A stretch of DNA of 64,000 nt from Amyelois transitella. Its lineage: Eukaryota; Arthropoda; Insecta; Lepidoptera; Pyralidae. The DNA lies in contig NC_083511.1 in NCBI RefSeq assembly GCF_032362555.1, positions 124,001-188,000 on the forward strand, given 5' to 3'. How positions within the stretch are numbered: the stretch's first letter is position 1; each line of letters starts with the position of its first letter. The notes below the pieces were generated by a model that saw only the letters and a list, made by a program, of their open reading frames with translations, was not told the DNA's origin and ran no database searches. This document shows positions 37,928 to 44,000 of this stretch, piece after piece. The position numbers and the translations under genes were made by a program.

Positions 37928-38523
37928 TTTTTATGGACCATCTTTTTAATGAAAGAGGAAAAGAGGCTAATCTTGAACATGTAAGAAAAAGATTTCGATC
38001 TTAAGAAGGCATGGTGGGCAGTATGCCTGTACATCTGGTGAAGTGGTATAAACTACATACTTAGGTAGAATTTAAACTCAAAAAACTGGGATAAGTAGTA
38101 TTTTTACATCTGAAACAAAGGAAACCTGAATCTGAAATCGCCAATTTAGAGTTTTTTGGTTGGTCAGCTGGTAGACTGATAGAGAATACCAAACGGCATT
38201 AAGTCCGCCCAATGTTTTAAATAGATTAATAAAATTACTGTACTTTTCTCGTTGTAGCAAAAATACATATCTAGATGTAAAAGGTAACTATGATCATTGA
38301 GATTACATTTTAATTTAGCGAACTGTATGCACAGTCATCGGCAGGTAAATCTCACTCCTTTTGCATTTGGCTTGTTTGTACAGGGGGTCAAGTTTTTCTA
38401 CCGCTGACTGTACATCCAGAAATAATGCTATTTATACTATCTCACCTTAGCACATTTGCTGGGAGGCGCTAGAGGTGCTACTGGGTACTCCACCACGGGC
38501 CTGTCGCGCTCACGACGAGACAT
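12871..38523 (-). CDS. Two-pore-domain (K2P, TWIK-like) potassium channel
   Basis: Exons in transcript order: 38523-38446, 37015-36887, 36395-36276, 35497-35371, 21846-21720, 21014-20934, 20599-20516, 20045-about 19927, 19377-19303, 18475-18304, 18018-17803, 17486-about 17309, 15935-about 15900, 13780-13616, 13065-12871. All join in frame, giving about 633 residues. It is a leak K+ channel subunit of the plasma membrane. M1 is in exon 2 (FVMISLVVAYCILGAV). The extracellular cap in exons 3-4 carries sequons NIS, NTT, NQT, NWT and NES. Pore 1 (TTIG|YGH) is split across exons 4 and 5, M2 is in exon 5, M3 and pore 2 (TTIGFGDF) are in exon 14, and M4 is in exon 15. A loop of about 320 residues separates M2 and M3, far longer than the usual few tens. 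The junctions out of exons 8, 12 and 13 are uncertain. Confidence 0.88.
13258..13513 (+). repeat. SINE-like repeat, diverged near-full copy
   Basis: Same family as 57273-57530: opens 'ccgtgtggttcc', has 'gcgatgggctagcaacc' in the middle and ends with 'ctctgtctac...' and a TATG-type tail. Confidence 0.8.
13616..13780 (-). CDS. K2P exon with M3 and pore 2
   Basis: 55 codons, phase 0 at both ends. M3 (VPIWLCVFLVASYIVAGTF) is followed by the second pore helix and filter (FITLTTIGFGDFVP). A SINE-like copy begins only about 20 bp upstream of its acceptor. Confidence 0.95.
13801..14044 (-). repeat. SINE-like repeat, full copy
   Basis: Reverse orientation, well conserved, ending at 'gtgccgggaaccacacggcac'. 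Its edge lies 21 bp from the acceptor of the K2P M3/pore 2 exon. Confidence 0.9.
14071..14474 (+). repeat. SINE-like repeats, a partial and a near-full copy in tandem
   Basis: 14071-14212 is a 5'-truncated copy ending in 'atatgtatg'. 14211-14474 is a diverged fuller copy beginning 'gtgccgtgtggttccc' exactly where the tail of the first ends. A later copy therefore seems to have inserted into, or primed at, the tail of an older one. Confidence 0.8.
14580..14880. repeat. Second interspersed repeat family
   Basis: Contains 'ggagtggagcccggggtatg', 'acacgaagcgacttt' and 'cctgaatgtgcaggtttcct'. I recognise this as a repeat widespread in Lepidoptera, probably a LINE-derived 3' end. Only one clear copy lies in the window. 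Confidence 0.6.
15108..15356 (-). repeat. SINE-like repeat, full copy
   Basis: Reverse orientation. A further fragment of the same end lies at about 15525-15592 ('gagtggtcctattct'). Both are in the intron before the K2P M3 exon. Confidence 0.88.
15700..15755. repeat. Perfect 25-bp inverted repeat
   Basis: Arms 15700-15724 and 15731-15755 are exact reverse complements, with a 6-base loop (attaac). It lies 111 bp beyond the uncertain K2P exon at 15866-15935. Confidence 0.95.
15866..15935 (-). CDS. K2P exon before M3, 3' border uncertain
   Basis: The acceptor is at 15936-15937. With the donor at 15900 the exon is 36 nt, phase 0-0, reading TPSPERDEWSDE. With the donor at 15866 it is 70 nt, which fits only if read in another frame (RRPRRETSG...) from a phase-2 entry. 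I prefer the 36-nt form because its composition resembles the flanking loop, but transcripts are needed. Confidence 0.55.
16345..16620 (+). repeat. Interspersed repeat, same family as 2918-3760
   Basis: It shares the 'caactagctgtgcccgcgact' start and the 'gctttataatattagta' end with the copy in SLC22-A intron 1, with a shorter interior. It lies in a K2P intron, between the exons at 15900-15935 and 17309-17486. Confidence 0.6.
17309..17486 (-). CDS. K2P exon, Arg-rich cytosolic loop, 3' border uncertain
   Basis: It begins in phase 2 after a good acceptor and reads NNRGRSEYYERDPDELDYER, then Arg-rich sequence to DDSRQNRYY. A GTGCGT donor at 17308 gives a phase-0 exit; a weaker GTAATA donor slightly further on gives phase 2. 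The choice is linked to the ambiguity of the next exon. Confidence 0.65.
17803..18018 (-). CDS. K2P exon, charged coiled-coil-like loop
   Basis: 72 residues dense in Glu and Arg (ENYRERQALEERERRREERE) followed by an acidic run (DPEDEDYELD). Enters and leaves in phase 2. The Glu/Arg stretch is predicted to form a single alpha helix or coiled coil; that is inference from composition. Confidence 0.8.
18304..18475 (-). CDS. K2P exon, cytosolic loop
   Basis: Reads DYFPKISLPLQDLEAALKDL followed by basic, Ser/Pro-rich sequence (KRSSKADLRSKSLPRPP). Phase 1 in, phase 2 out, with good AG and GT sites. The basic serine clusters could be kinase targets. Confidence 0.8.
18505..18672 (+). repeat. SINE-like repeat, partial
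   Basis: It starts at the 'cttgggattct' position of the consensus and runs to the 'gggatataga' end, diverged. It lies just beyond the acceptor side of a K2P loop exon. Confidence 0.75.
19303..19377 (-). CDS. K2P exon, acidic cytosolic loop
   Basis: 25 codons reading MREYEDDLPARSDRLPPRDC and then acidic residues. Needs a phase-1 entry from the preceding exon and leaves in phase 1 into the 18475-18304 exon. Confidence 0.7.
19927..20045 (-). CDS. K2P candidate exon, Pro/Ala/Arg-rich, non-canonical donor
   Basis: A clear acceptor and phase-2 entry give RYRDSGYSSSRARRPRPLAA followed by Pro/Ala-rich sequence and PPVYNRG. No GT donor in this frame exits in the required phase 1. A GC donor at 19926-19925 (AGAG|GCACAG) does, and would make a GC-AG intron. 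The exon body is over 80% GC. Confidence 0.45.
20397..20497 (+). repeat. SINE-like repeat, 3' fragment
   Basis: It matches the last 100 bases of the family ('ttggctctgtctgccccgta'). It ends about 20 bp from the donor of the K2P exon 20516-20599. Confidence 0.65.
20516..20599 (-). CDS. K2P exon, basic cytosolic loop
   Basis: 28 codons, phase 2 at both ends, reading RSVRAGSGRGSTRRRRPMER then AHSDTDC. Strongly basic, with consensus borders. Confidence 0.75.
20665..20885 (+). repeat. Interspersed repeat, third family
   Basis: Contains 'cccagcaaacgttgttttgc', 'atgaaaaatagatgttggcc' and 'acgagaattttata'. I recognise it as a repeat common in Lepidoptera. It fills most of the intron between two K2P exons. 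Confidence 0.6.
20934..21014 (-). CDS. K2P exon just after M2
   Basis: 27 codons, phase 2 at both ends: FLYWRVCCYVCTRPPKKRHR followed by a His-rich tail. The cysteine cluster right after M2 could be palmitoylated (inference). Confidence 0.8.
21195..21420 (+). repeat. Interspersed repeat, fourth family
   Basis: It starts 'acatacatactatcacgcct' and carries 'ggggtaggcagtgac' and 'atttccacttgctacgat'. Related fragments lie at about 23320-23450 and 59838-59895. The start resembles the tail end of the SINE-like family, but the body differs. Confidence 0.6.
21720..21846 (-). CDS. K2P exon: pore 1 filter end and M2
   Basis: Completes the first selectivity filter (G|YGHI) and carries M2 (VVTIFYAILGIPLMLLCLSN). 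Phase 1 in, phase 2 out. The GIPL motif in M2 is typical of K2P channels. Confidence 0.93.
21896..21966 (-). tRNA. tRNA-Gly (GCC anticodon)
   Basis: The minus strand reads a 71-nt tRNA: acceptor GCATCGG pairing with CCGATGC plus discriminator A, A box TGGTTCAGTGG, anticodon loop CTGCCAC with GCC, and B box GGTTCGATTCC. It has no intron. The downstream minus strand has a run of eight T, a pol III terminator. It lies in K2P intron 4, 50 bp from the exon at 21720-21846 and on the same strand. Confidence 0.96.
22658..23140. repeat. 244-bp tandem duplication of a transposon fragment
   Basis: Two head-to-tail copies (about 22658-22901 and 22902-23140) are almost identical, from 'ttataaaggcgaaagtttgt' to 'attatcaatacatgc'. 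Each carries the 'gacgaagtcgcgggc' motif common in lepidopteran transposon ends plus about 50 bp beyond it, so flanking DNA was duplicated too. Confidence 0.92.
26040..26203 (+). promoter_or_regulatory. Putative promoter and 5' UTR of the nested secreted-protein gene
   Basis: A GC-rich island in AT-rich DNA, with a TCAGTT at 26101-26106 that fits the arthropod initiator. It lies 100 bp upstream of an ATG whose short exon splices in frame to the signal-peptide exon at 28880. No TATA box is evident. Confidence 0.4.
26204..26213 (+). CDS. Ten-base first coding exon of the nested gene
   Basis: ATG AAG CGC G precedes a GTTAGT donor. Joined to the AG acceptor at 28878-28879 it restores GAG and yields Met-Lys-Arg-Glu in front of the hydrophobic core, giving the signal peptide its basic n-region. 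Confidence 0.55.
26204..33634 (+). CDS. Secreted Gly/Pro-repeat protein with six-cysteine segment, nested in K2P intron 4
   Basis: Exons 26204-26213, 28880-29018, 31751-31894, 32278-32371, 32718-32787 and 33009-33634 join in phases 1, 2, 2, 0 and 1, giving 360 residues. The N-terminus MKREAVRWLFLALAVAVSA is a signal peptide, probably cut before EKWKF. Exons 4-5 hold CKCVTNPDC and VCGPGKYLCC, a six-cysteine pattern reminiscent of clip-type modules. The last exon encodes seven repeats of (L/V)(V/I)GPxGPxG(I/V)IGP, mostly LVGPGGPTGIIGP. It ends RRPFYYGK then TAA. AATAAA at 34115-34120 may end the transcript. I do not know the protein; it is likely extracellular (cuticle or matrix). An alternative start at 28864 (MLHISE...) reads through the acceptor and is less likely. 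Confidence 0.8.
30346..30418. repeat. 32-bp near-perfect inverted repeat
   Basis: Arms starting at gggatacttatt and ending at aataagtatccc pair with one mismatch around a loop of about 9 bases. Strongly AT-rich. It lies in intron 2 of the nested gene and may be a MITE remnant. Confidence 0.85.
33009..33634 (+). CDS. Repeat exon of the nested secreted protein
   Basis: 209 residues with seven repeat units spaced 18-40 residues apart, for example LVGPDGPTGIIGPG, LVGPGGPTGIIGPY and LVGPGGPTGHIGPR. Spacers hold polar, Arg-containing sequence. The strict Gly-x-x pattern of collagen is absent. The codons vary between units, so the repeat is old and kept at protein level. Confidence 0.88.
34115..34120 (+). 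terminator. Candidate poly(A) signal of the nested gene
   Basis: AATAAA about 480 bases after the stop codon, with no nearer canonical hexamer seen downstream of the stop. Confidence 0.35.
35371..35497 (-). CDS. K2P exon: cap end and pore helix 1
   Basis: Reads DFENSILLEMKVRGWDGNES then WTFTGALFYSIIVITTIG. The family-typical W-x-F-x-x-(A/S)-x-x-(F/Y) pore helix precedes TTIG. It leaves in phase 1, splitting the filter glycine codon, an intron position known in many K2P genes. Confidence 0.93.
36005..36258 (+). repeat. SINE-like repeat, full copy
   Basis: Well-conserved copy from 'gtgccgtgtggttcccggca' to 'gggatatagacgtgaccata', next to the donor of the K2P cap exon. Confidence 0.92.
36276..36395 (-). 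CDS. K2P exon: glycosylated extracellular cap
   Basis: 40 codons, phase 0-0, with four N-glycosylation sequons (NIS, NTT, NQT, NWT). A full SINE-like copy (36005-36258) starts about 18 bp beyond its donor. Confidence 0.88.
36887..37015 (-). CDS. K2P exon: M1
   Basis: 43 codons, phase 0-0: VLYYTWKLCSVVFSHFVMIS continuing into LVVAYCILGAVTFEKLE. The hydrophobic M1 followed by G-A-x-x-F-x-x-(L/I)-E is a K2P hallmark. Confidence 0.93.
37104..37200 (+). repeat. SINE-like repeat, 3' fragment
   Basis: Begins 'tctcaattctatcatgaggc' and ends 'gggatatagacgtga...tatgt'. It lies about 90 bp upstream of the K2P M1 exon acceptor. Confidence 0.75.
37893..37918. repeat. (TA)n microsatellite
   Basis: About 13 TA units in K2P intron 1. 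Confidence 0.9.
38446..38523 (-). CDS. K2P first coding exon
   Basis: 26 codons from ATG to a GTGAGA donor (MSRRERDRPVVEYPVAPLAP then PSKCAK), phase 0 out. It is a short cytosolic N-terminus, normal for the family. Confidence 0.8.
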
Positions 38524-40990
38524 TGCAACGTGGTCACTGACTGGTCAGTCGCGAATGGTCACCGGCTACAGTTGGTGGTCAGGTGTGGTCAGTCACAGTT
38601 ATGATTAAAATGACCGAGTCATTTGTAGATCTAACTAAAGATTAACTAGAGTGGTGCAACATAGGTTAATGTCAAATCTTTTGATCTAATTTCCTTCCAG
38701 CCATAATTTGAAATTCATCATTTAAACTTTTGATTTTGTTAATGTATACAATAATTGAATACCTGTGGCTAACGTTATAAGACTAAGAAAAGAAAATAAA
38801 CCATACTTAGCATCTAACGTACAAACTAAAAGTACAATAAAAAGATAGATTAAGTAAATAAGAAAAATATTTAACACATAAATTAACTCATCTCCACCGT
38901 AAAAAAAAACAATCTTCCACAAACACGACAAATTACACTTCACAGATTTCCACTACACGCAAACTATAATTTATCACTCCAATCCGGCGTAATCCCGCGG
39001 TAATCCGCAGATATAAAACTTAAATTCTACATTATTTCGGCAAATATACATGGTGATATGAGTTGAGAGGCGAATGTTTACGTTTCCAGTATTTAGACCG
39101 CTGGTGACGGGCGCGAGACTGCCAGATATATCGGGCTCCGGCCGGAATCTCAGATCGCGGTTTACGATCAAACGCGATATTTGGGTCGCCGGTTGCCAGA
39201 AACCCCGTAGCAAAGCGGACTGTAATATATATTACTATAAAAAATATATTAAAAATAAAGATTTTTGTTGGGGGCGGTGTGTGTCCTATTCCAACTTACT
39301 TCACTTTTGAATAGGACCATTTCATTCCTTTTTCGTGGATGTCGTAATAAGCGGCTATGATAATGGACACATTTATTTAGTGAAAGCTTCGTGAAGAAAA
39401 CCATCGTGGGTGCCAGCCGCCTTTCTTTCCGTAGAGATTGTGAAAATATTGTCTAAATTATTTATGGCTGGTTTTTTTTAATATTGTTAACCACCCAGGT
39501 TGTACAACTGTATTTCTATATTTTATTCAAATAAATTATCTTTAATTTTGATAATAGTTAAGCCTGTGGTTCAAGATAATAATATAGATTTAATAAGCAG
39601 ATGATTCAGCTAAAATATTGAATACTTTACGATATCTACTTACAATACAGTTTTGAACGGGGGCATATCCATTCATAACACTTACAGTGTGAAATAAAAA
39701 TACCGTCCGTGCAATTTGTACCTCTTATTATATCTTGTTTAAAAATAACTGTAAGGTATTTTAGATGTTACCACTAGCTTACATTTTAATAGAAAACAAA
39801 GGAATTAAGACCAAATATACTGAAAAAAAACATGATCCCATAATTAGTACTAGAATAAGGAATTGAATATAATTTAAGCTATACCAATAAATTAACGATT
39901 GACGTCTATATTTGTCCAGCTTTTACAATGTCATAGCACAAAAGATAAATAAAAACACATGACAAAGAATATGTAAGATAAGTGTGGTCAAAGTACGATA
40001 TAAGATATGGCCACTATTTCCTTAATGCTTTTAAAAAAGTCTTTCTTACAAGGTGAAAAATTCTAAGACTTACCTGAAGACAAGCGATGTATGGTGATGG
40101 TCTGTGAAGGTTACCTTAACCTATGTAACCGAATGCTTAAAAAGACACAAACATCTTAGTAAATTACAGGAACATCACTTGAATATTTTTAAGTATTTAT
40201 AGGTTTGAAAGATACAGGAGAATGATATATGTATAAATAACTGCTTATGCGCGGGGGTTCGCTACTGTAGGAAATTTCAGAAAAAGTAGCCTATATGACT
40301 CCTGAAGGTCTATTCTATACCTGAACCTTATTTAATAGAAATTAGTCCAGCTGTATAGCTGTGAAAGCGGAACAGACAGACAGACTTTCGGATTTATAAC
40401 ATTAGTAATTTATAAATAAGGGATTTGATGAGTAAGAAAGCCGAGACAAACAAATCTAATATAGTCTTTTAAAGCTATATCAAATAAAAATAAAGCATGT
40501 CAAAGCTATAACTAATGAAAATTAAACAATGAATACAGATCTCTTTTTGAAATTTGATCACAGATTTTTGCAAATTATAATGAAAGCCTTTTTGAGAAAT
40601 GTGTTGGCTCTATTTACCCTGTAAGAGATAAAGACCTCATATATTATATGTATGTTCAAAGATGGTAAATATAAATTTGTTACTATACATTAAATGAAAG
40701 CGAAGCCTGGGAAAACCCTAGTTAACTATAAAAGATTAACTTCATAAAATTCATGTCATTTTATAGGTTTCGATGGTCTGAAATAGACGATAATAGTCAA
40801 TGAGCACCAATAAACCAATAAATCCGATAAAAATTCAGACTTAGAAAATTCTATCACGAATTATCTTCGTGTAAAGGTTCCTTGAATGCGGTTTATGTAT
40901 TGATTTATATCGTTCACCACGTTATAAAAACTAGATATGATAACCACAGAAGTCATTCAATGAGGTGCAGTGACGAGGGACAACGGCAAT
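38524..40990. other. Divergent spacer between K2P and SLC22-B
   Basis: The two genes start at opposite ends and are transcribed away from each other. It holds a SINE-like fragment at about 39285-39358 and transposon-end-like sequence at about 40250-40420. No open frame here looks genuine, and I can mark no specific promoter element. Confidence 0.55.
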
Positions 40991-41025
40991 ATGGAGACGA
41001 AAATGAAAAGGATAAACTTGGATGA
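40960..41025 (+). promoter_or_regulatory. Upstream ORF overlapping the SLC22-B start
   Basis: An ATG at 40960 opens a 21-codon frame (MRCSDEGQRQ...) that is out of frame with the main ATG at 40991 and ends at TGA 41023-41025, inside the coding exon. If in the mRNA it would lower main-start use. However, a possible splice acceptor (gtgcag) at 40970 could remove it. Confidence 0.35.
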
Positions 41026-44000
41026 CATCCTGAGGGACGAACTGGGCCAGTTCGGGATGTTCCAGCTGCGCACCTTGCTGCTGGCGCTGGTGATAGTGAT
41101 CTTCATGTCGTGGGGGGCCAACGAGTACGTCTTCACTACTGCCAGGATTAATACCAGGTAAATTAAAATAATTTTTATTTTTAAAAATTTACTTGTGAAC
41201 TACGTAGGCACGAAATTTTTGATTGTTAATGTCTGACGTTCTAAATCTTTAAAAACACTCAATAATAAAATATACAAAATTTCGACTTTAATTAATTAAT
41301 TTCTGCCTAATGTGCCTGTAAAGTTCTCCTGAAAAATTCAAAAAATGGAAAATATTTAGGCCATAACATTAATTTAGACATTGACATAAATAAAATTGTA
41401 TTATGTACTTACTAGCAAGTTTAGGAGAATAGGATGACTGTCCAACCAAAACATATGCACAGTAGTGAAGATCTTAAACTGGCTATTTAAATTCACTTAC
41501 ATTTAAGATGAAATGATATGAGACTGTCGCAAACAAAAAACGAGACGAAGATGACCATAGAAATAATAATAAAAATTAAACCGCAAATGCTTTAACAGCT
41601 GGGGAATTGATCATTTGCAGTTAGGTATGGTGGCCTGGTCCTCCGTTAGTTCCTGTTATAACAACTTTTTTTGTTGATCAACCAAGATATTTTAAAGAAC
41701 AACAAAATATTCATGTCTTCAAGATAAAAATTCGAGTCACCTTTCGGCGATAGCATAAGCCACCTTCAGAATATTGTGGGATAGCCCATGGAAGTTATCC
41801 AATCGAAGGTAACTAGTATGTCGATAGGAGCTGGAGGGAGCATGTCATTCAATTGTGTCAATCTGAAATTTAGGCTTTATATAGTATAGAGGCTCATTCA
41901 TCACCGCGTATTCCAGTTTATATTCTTAGGTACCTACCTTTGTAGGCTTCAAAGCCCTTACTCTCTTGAAAGCATCTTATCATTGTGTCTCTTCTATACT
42001 GCGAAAGCATAAGGTAGGTAAACACTGATCTTCAGTCATCAATTCTGTTATTTTTCAAAAAAAAAAAAACAAACTGTATTCTCCGTATGCAAGACATGAA
42101 ATTGAATGATATTTATTTATTTTTCAGATGCCACATCCCGGAATGCGACGGAGAAAACCCTGAGTTTGCTCCCTCTTGGATCTTGAACGCTGTTCCAGCC
42201 TCGGGGTCTTCCTTCGCCGGCTGTGAGCGGTTTGACGGGCTTTCTAATGTCACGAATCACGCTACTTGCCCTGCCGAACTGTTCAACAGAACTAGCAGAG
42301 TCGATTGCGAAGAACGGCTTTATGAGAATACGCTGTCTGTGGTATACGATGTAAGTATTGCAATGTATGACATTTAAAGTTGATAGTAGTTATAAAGTCA
42401 AAAAGGGTACCTGTTCTTACTTTCGAAATTTCTTACTAATGACAATTTGTGTTTTTGAATTTCATTTTAATTATTGTACTAATCAATATTGTTACGGTAA
42501 AGGACTGAAAGGAAGAAACTGCACATTCGGACACCATATATACAGATATATAGATCCACCATAATTAAAGCTAGATTAGGTTCTCCTGCAAAGTTCGTAG
42601 GTCTTTTAAGGATCTAAGATTGGGATAATTTATAATTCATGATTGTTTTACAATTTAGTATGACTTGGGCTGTGAAGAGTGGCGTCGGACCATAATCGGC
42701 TCGATCAGAACTTTTGGCACCCTGACTGCTCTCCCCATCACTGGCTTCATCTCCGACCGTTTCGGCCGCCGCATAGCCCTGGTCTTCAACGCCCTGAACA
42801 CCGCCTGGTTAGGAGCCGTCCGCTACTTCGCCGACACGTACGCTGGGTTCATCATCTCGGAGTTCGCTGAGGCTACCTTCGGTTCTGGTGGATTTTCCTG
42901 CGCCTATGTTATAGGTAAATTTATCAGTATCTTCAAATCACATTTGTGTATTCTGAATATATTGCTTAAGAGCACTAAGTGTGCTATAGTAGATATTGTT
43001 TCATCAGAGACCAAGAGCGATGTTTTTGTAAATGACGTTTTGAATGCATTCAATAAATCATTCAATAAATCAATTAGTGTATTTGTTGAAAAAAAAAAAT
43101 GTGTTTACGCATGTAGCGTTACGAACACATTTATTACAATATTTCTGAACACTTTTTTACTCCGTTTTTTGAGCCAGGTCTACAAAGAAAGCATGAAGAG
43201 GTCCCATACTGGACACTGATATGCTGAGAAAATAAGATAAAGTAAATGATTGTAATGTTATCAATAAGGATAAAGATACACCGGATTATACGTGAGATTG
43301 CGGTATTTTAATTTATCAGCAAAATGTGGCGTAATTTGATGATATGACCTATCCTGAATTACCGATGCAATAAGTTGCCATAAATTCCTCGATAAAACGG
43401 AATTATCTGATTATCTGCTGTACATTATAATTTGGCTGCAGATTATTTATTTAAAATTAAAATAGTCTATTTATCACGATGATTCTGCTGAACGTCTAGA
43501 CTGATTCATGCCACGGGTTTGTTTACGTTTGTTTGTTTATAAATAAAGGAATACATATCAATGGAGAAAAATTCGTTTGGAAGTCCGCCTTCAAGTTAGG
43601 ATTGTTTTCAGTGTGTCAACATCGACGTAATGTTGGTCCAAGGATCTGACCCACTTTCACTTCAAATTTTAATGTCATGTGATTCATATGGGAAAAGGGA
43701 TCATACTAAAACTGATGCAAATTCGGAAATTTAATTTATATTTAATTATATTTAGAAAGTAATGACCCTAAAAGCGTATTGTCGATAATATTATATACCT
43801 ATTATACACAGAGAATAAATTTCTCACAGAGAGTAGTGGAAAATTTAAGAACGTATCACCGCGTTTGCGCTTTACCGCCCCGTTGTTTAATCTGATCCCG
43901 GGAAATACATTGATCGCGTGATTAAAATAAAAATGTCAAACTAAAACACTGCAGTAAATTTTGAATGACTGCAGTGTGTTGTGTTTGAGTGGAGTTTATT

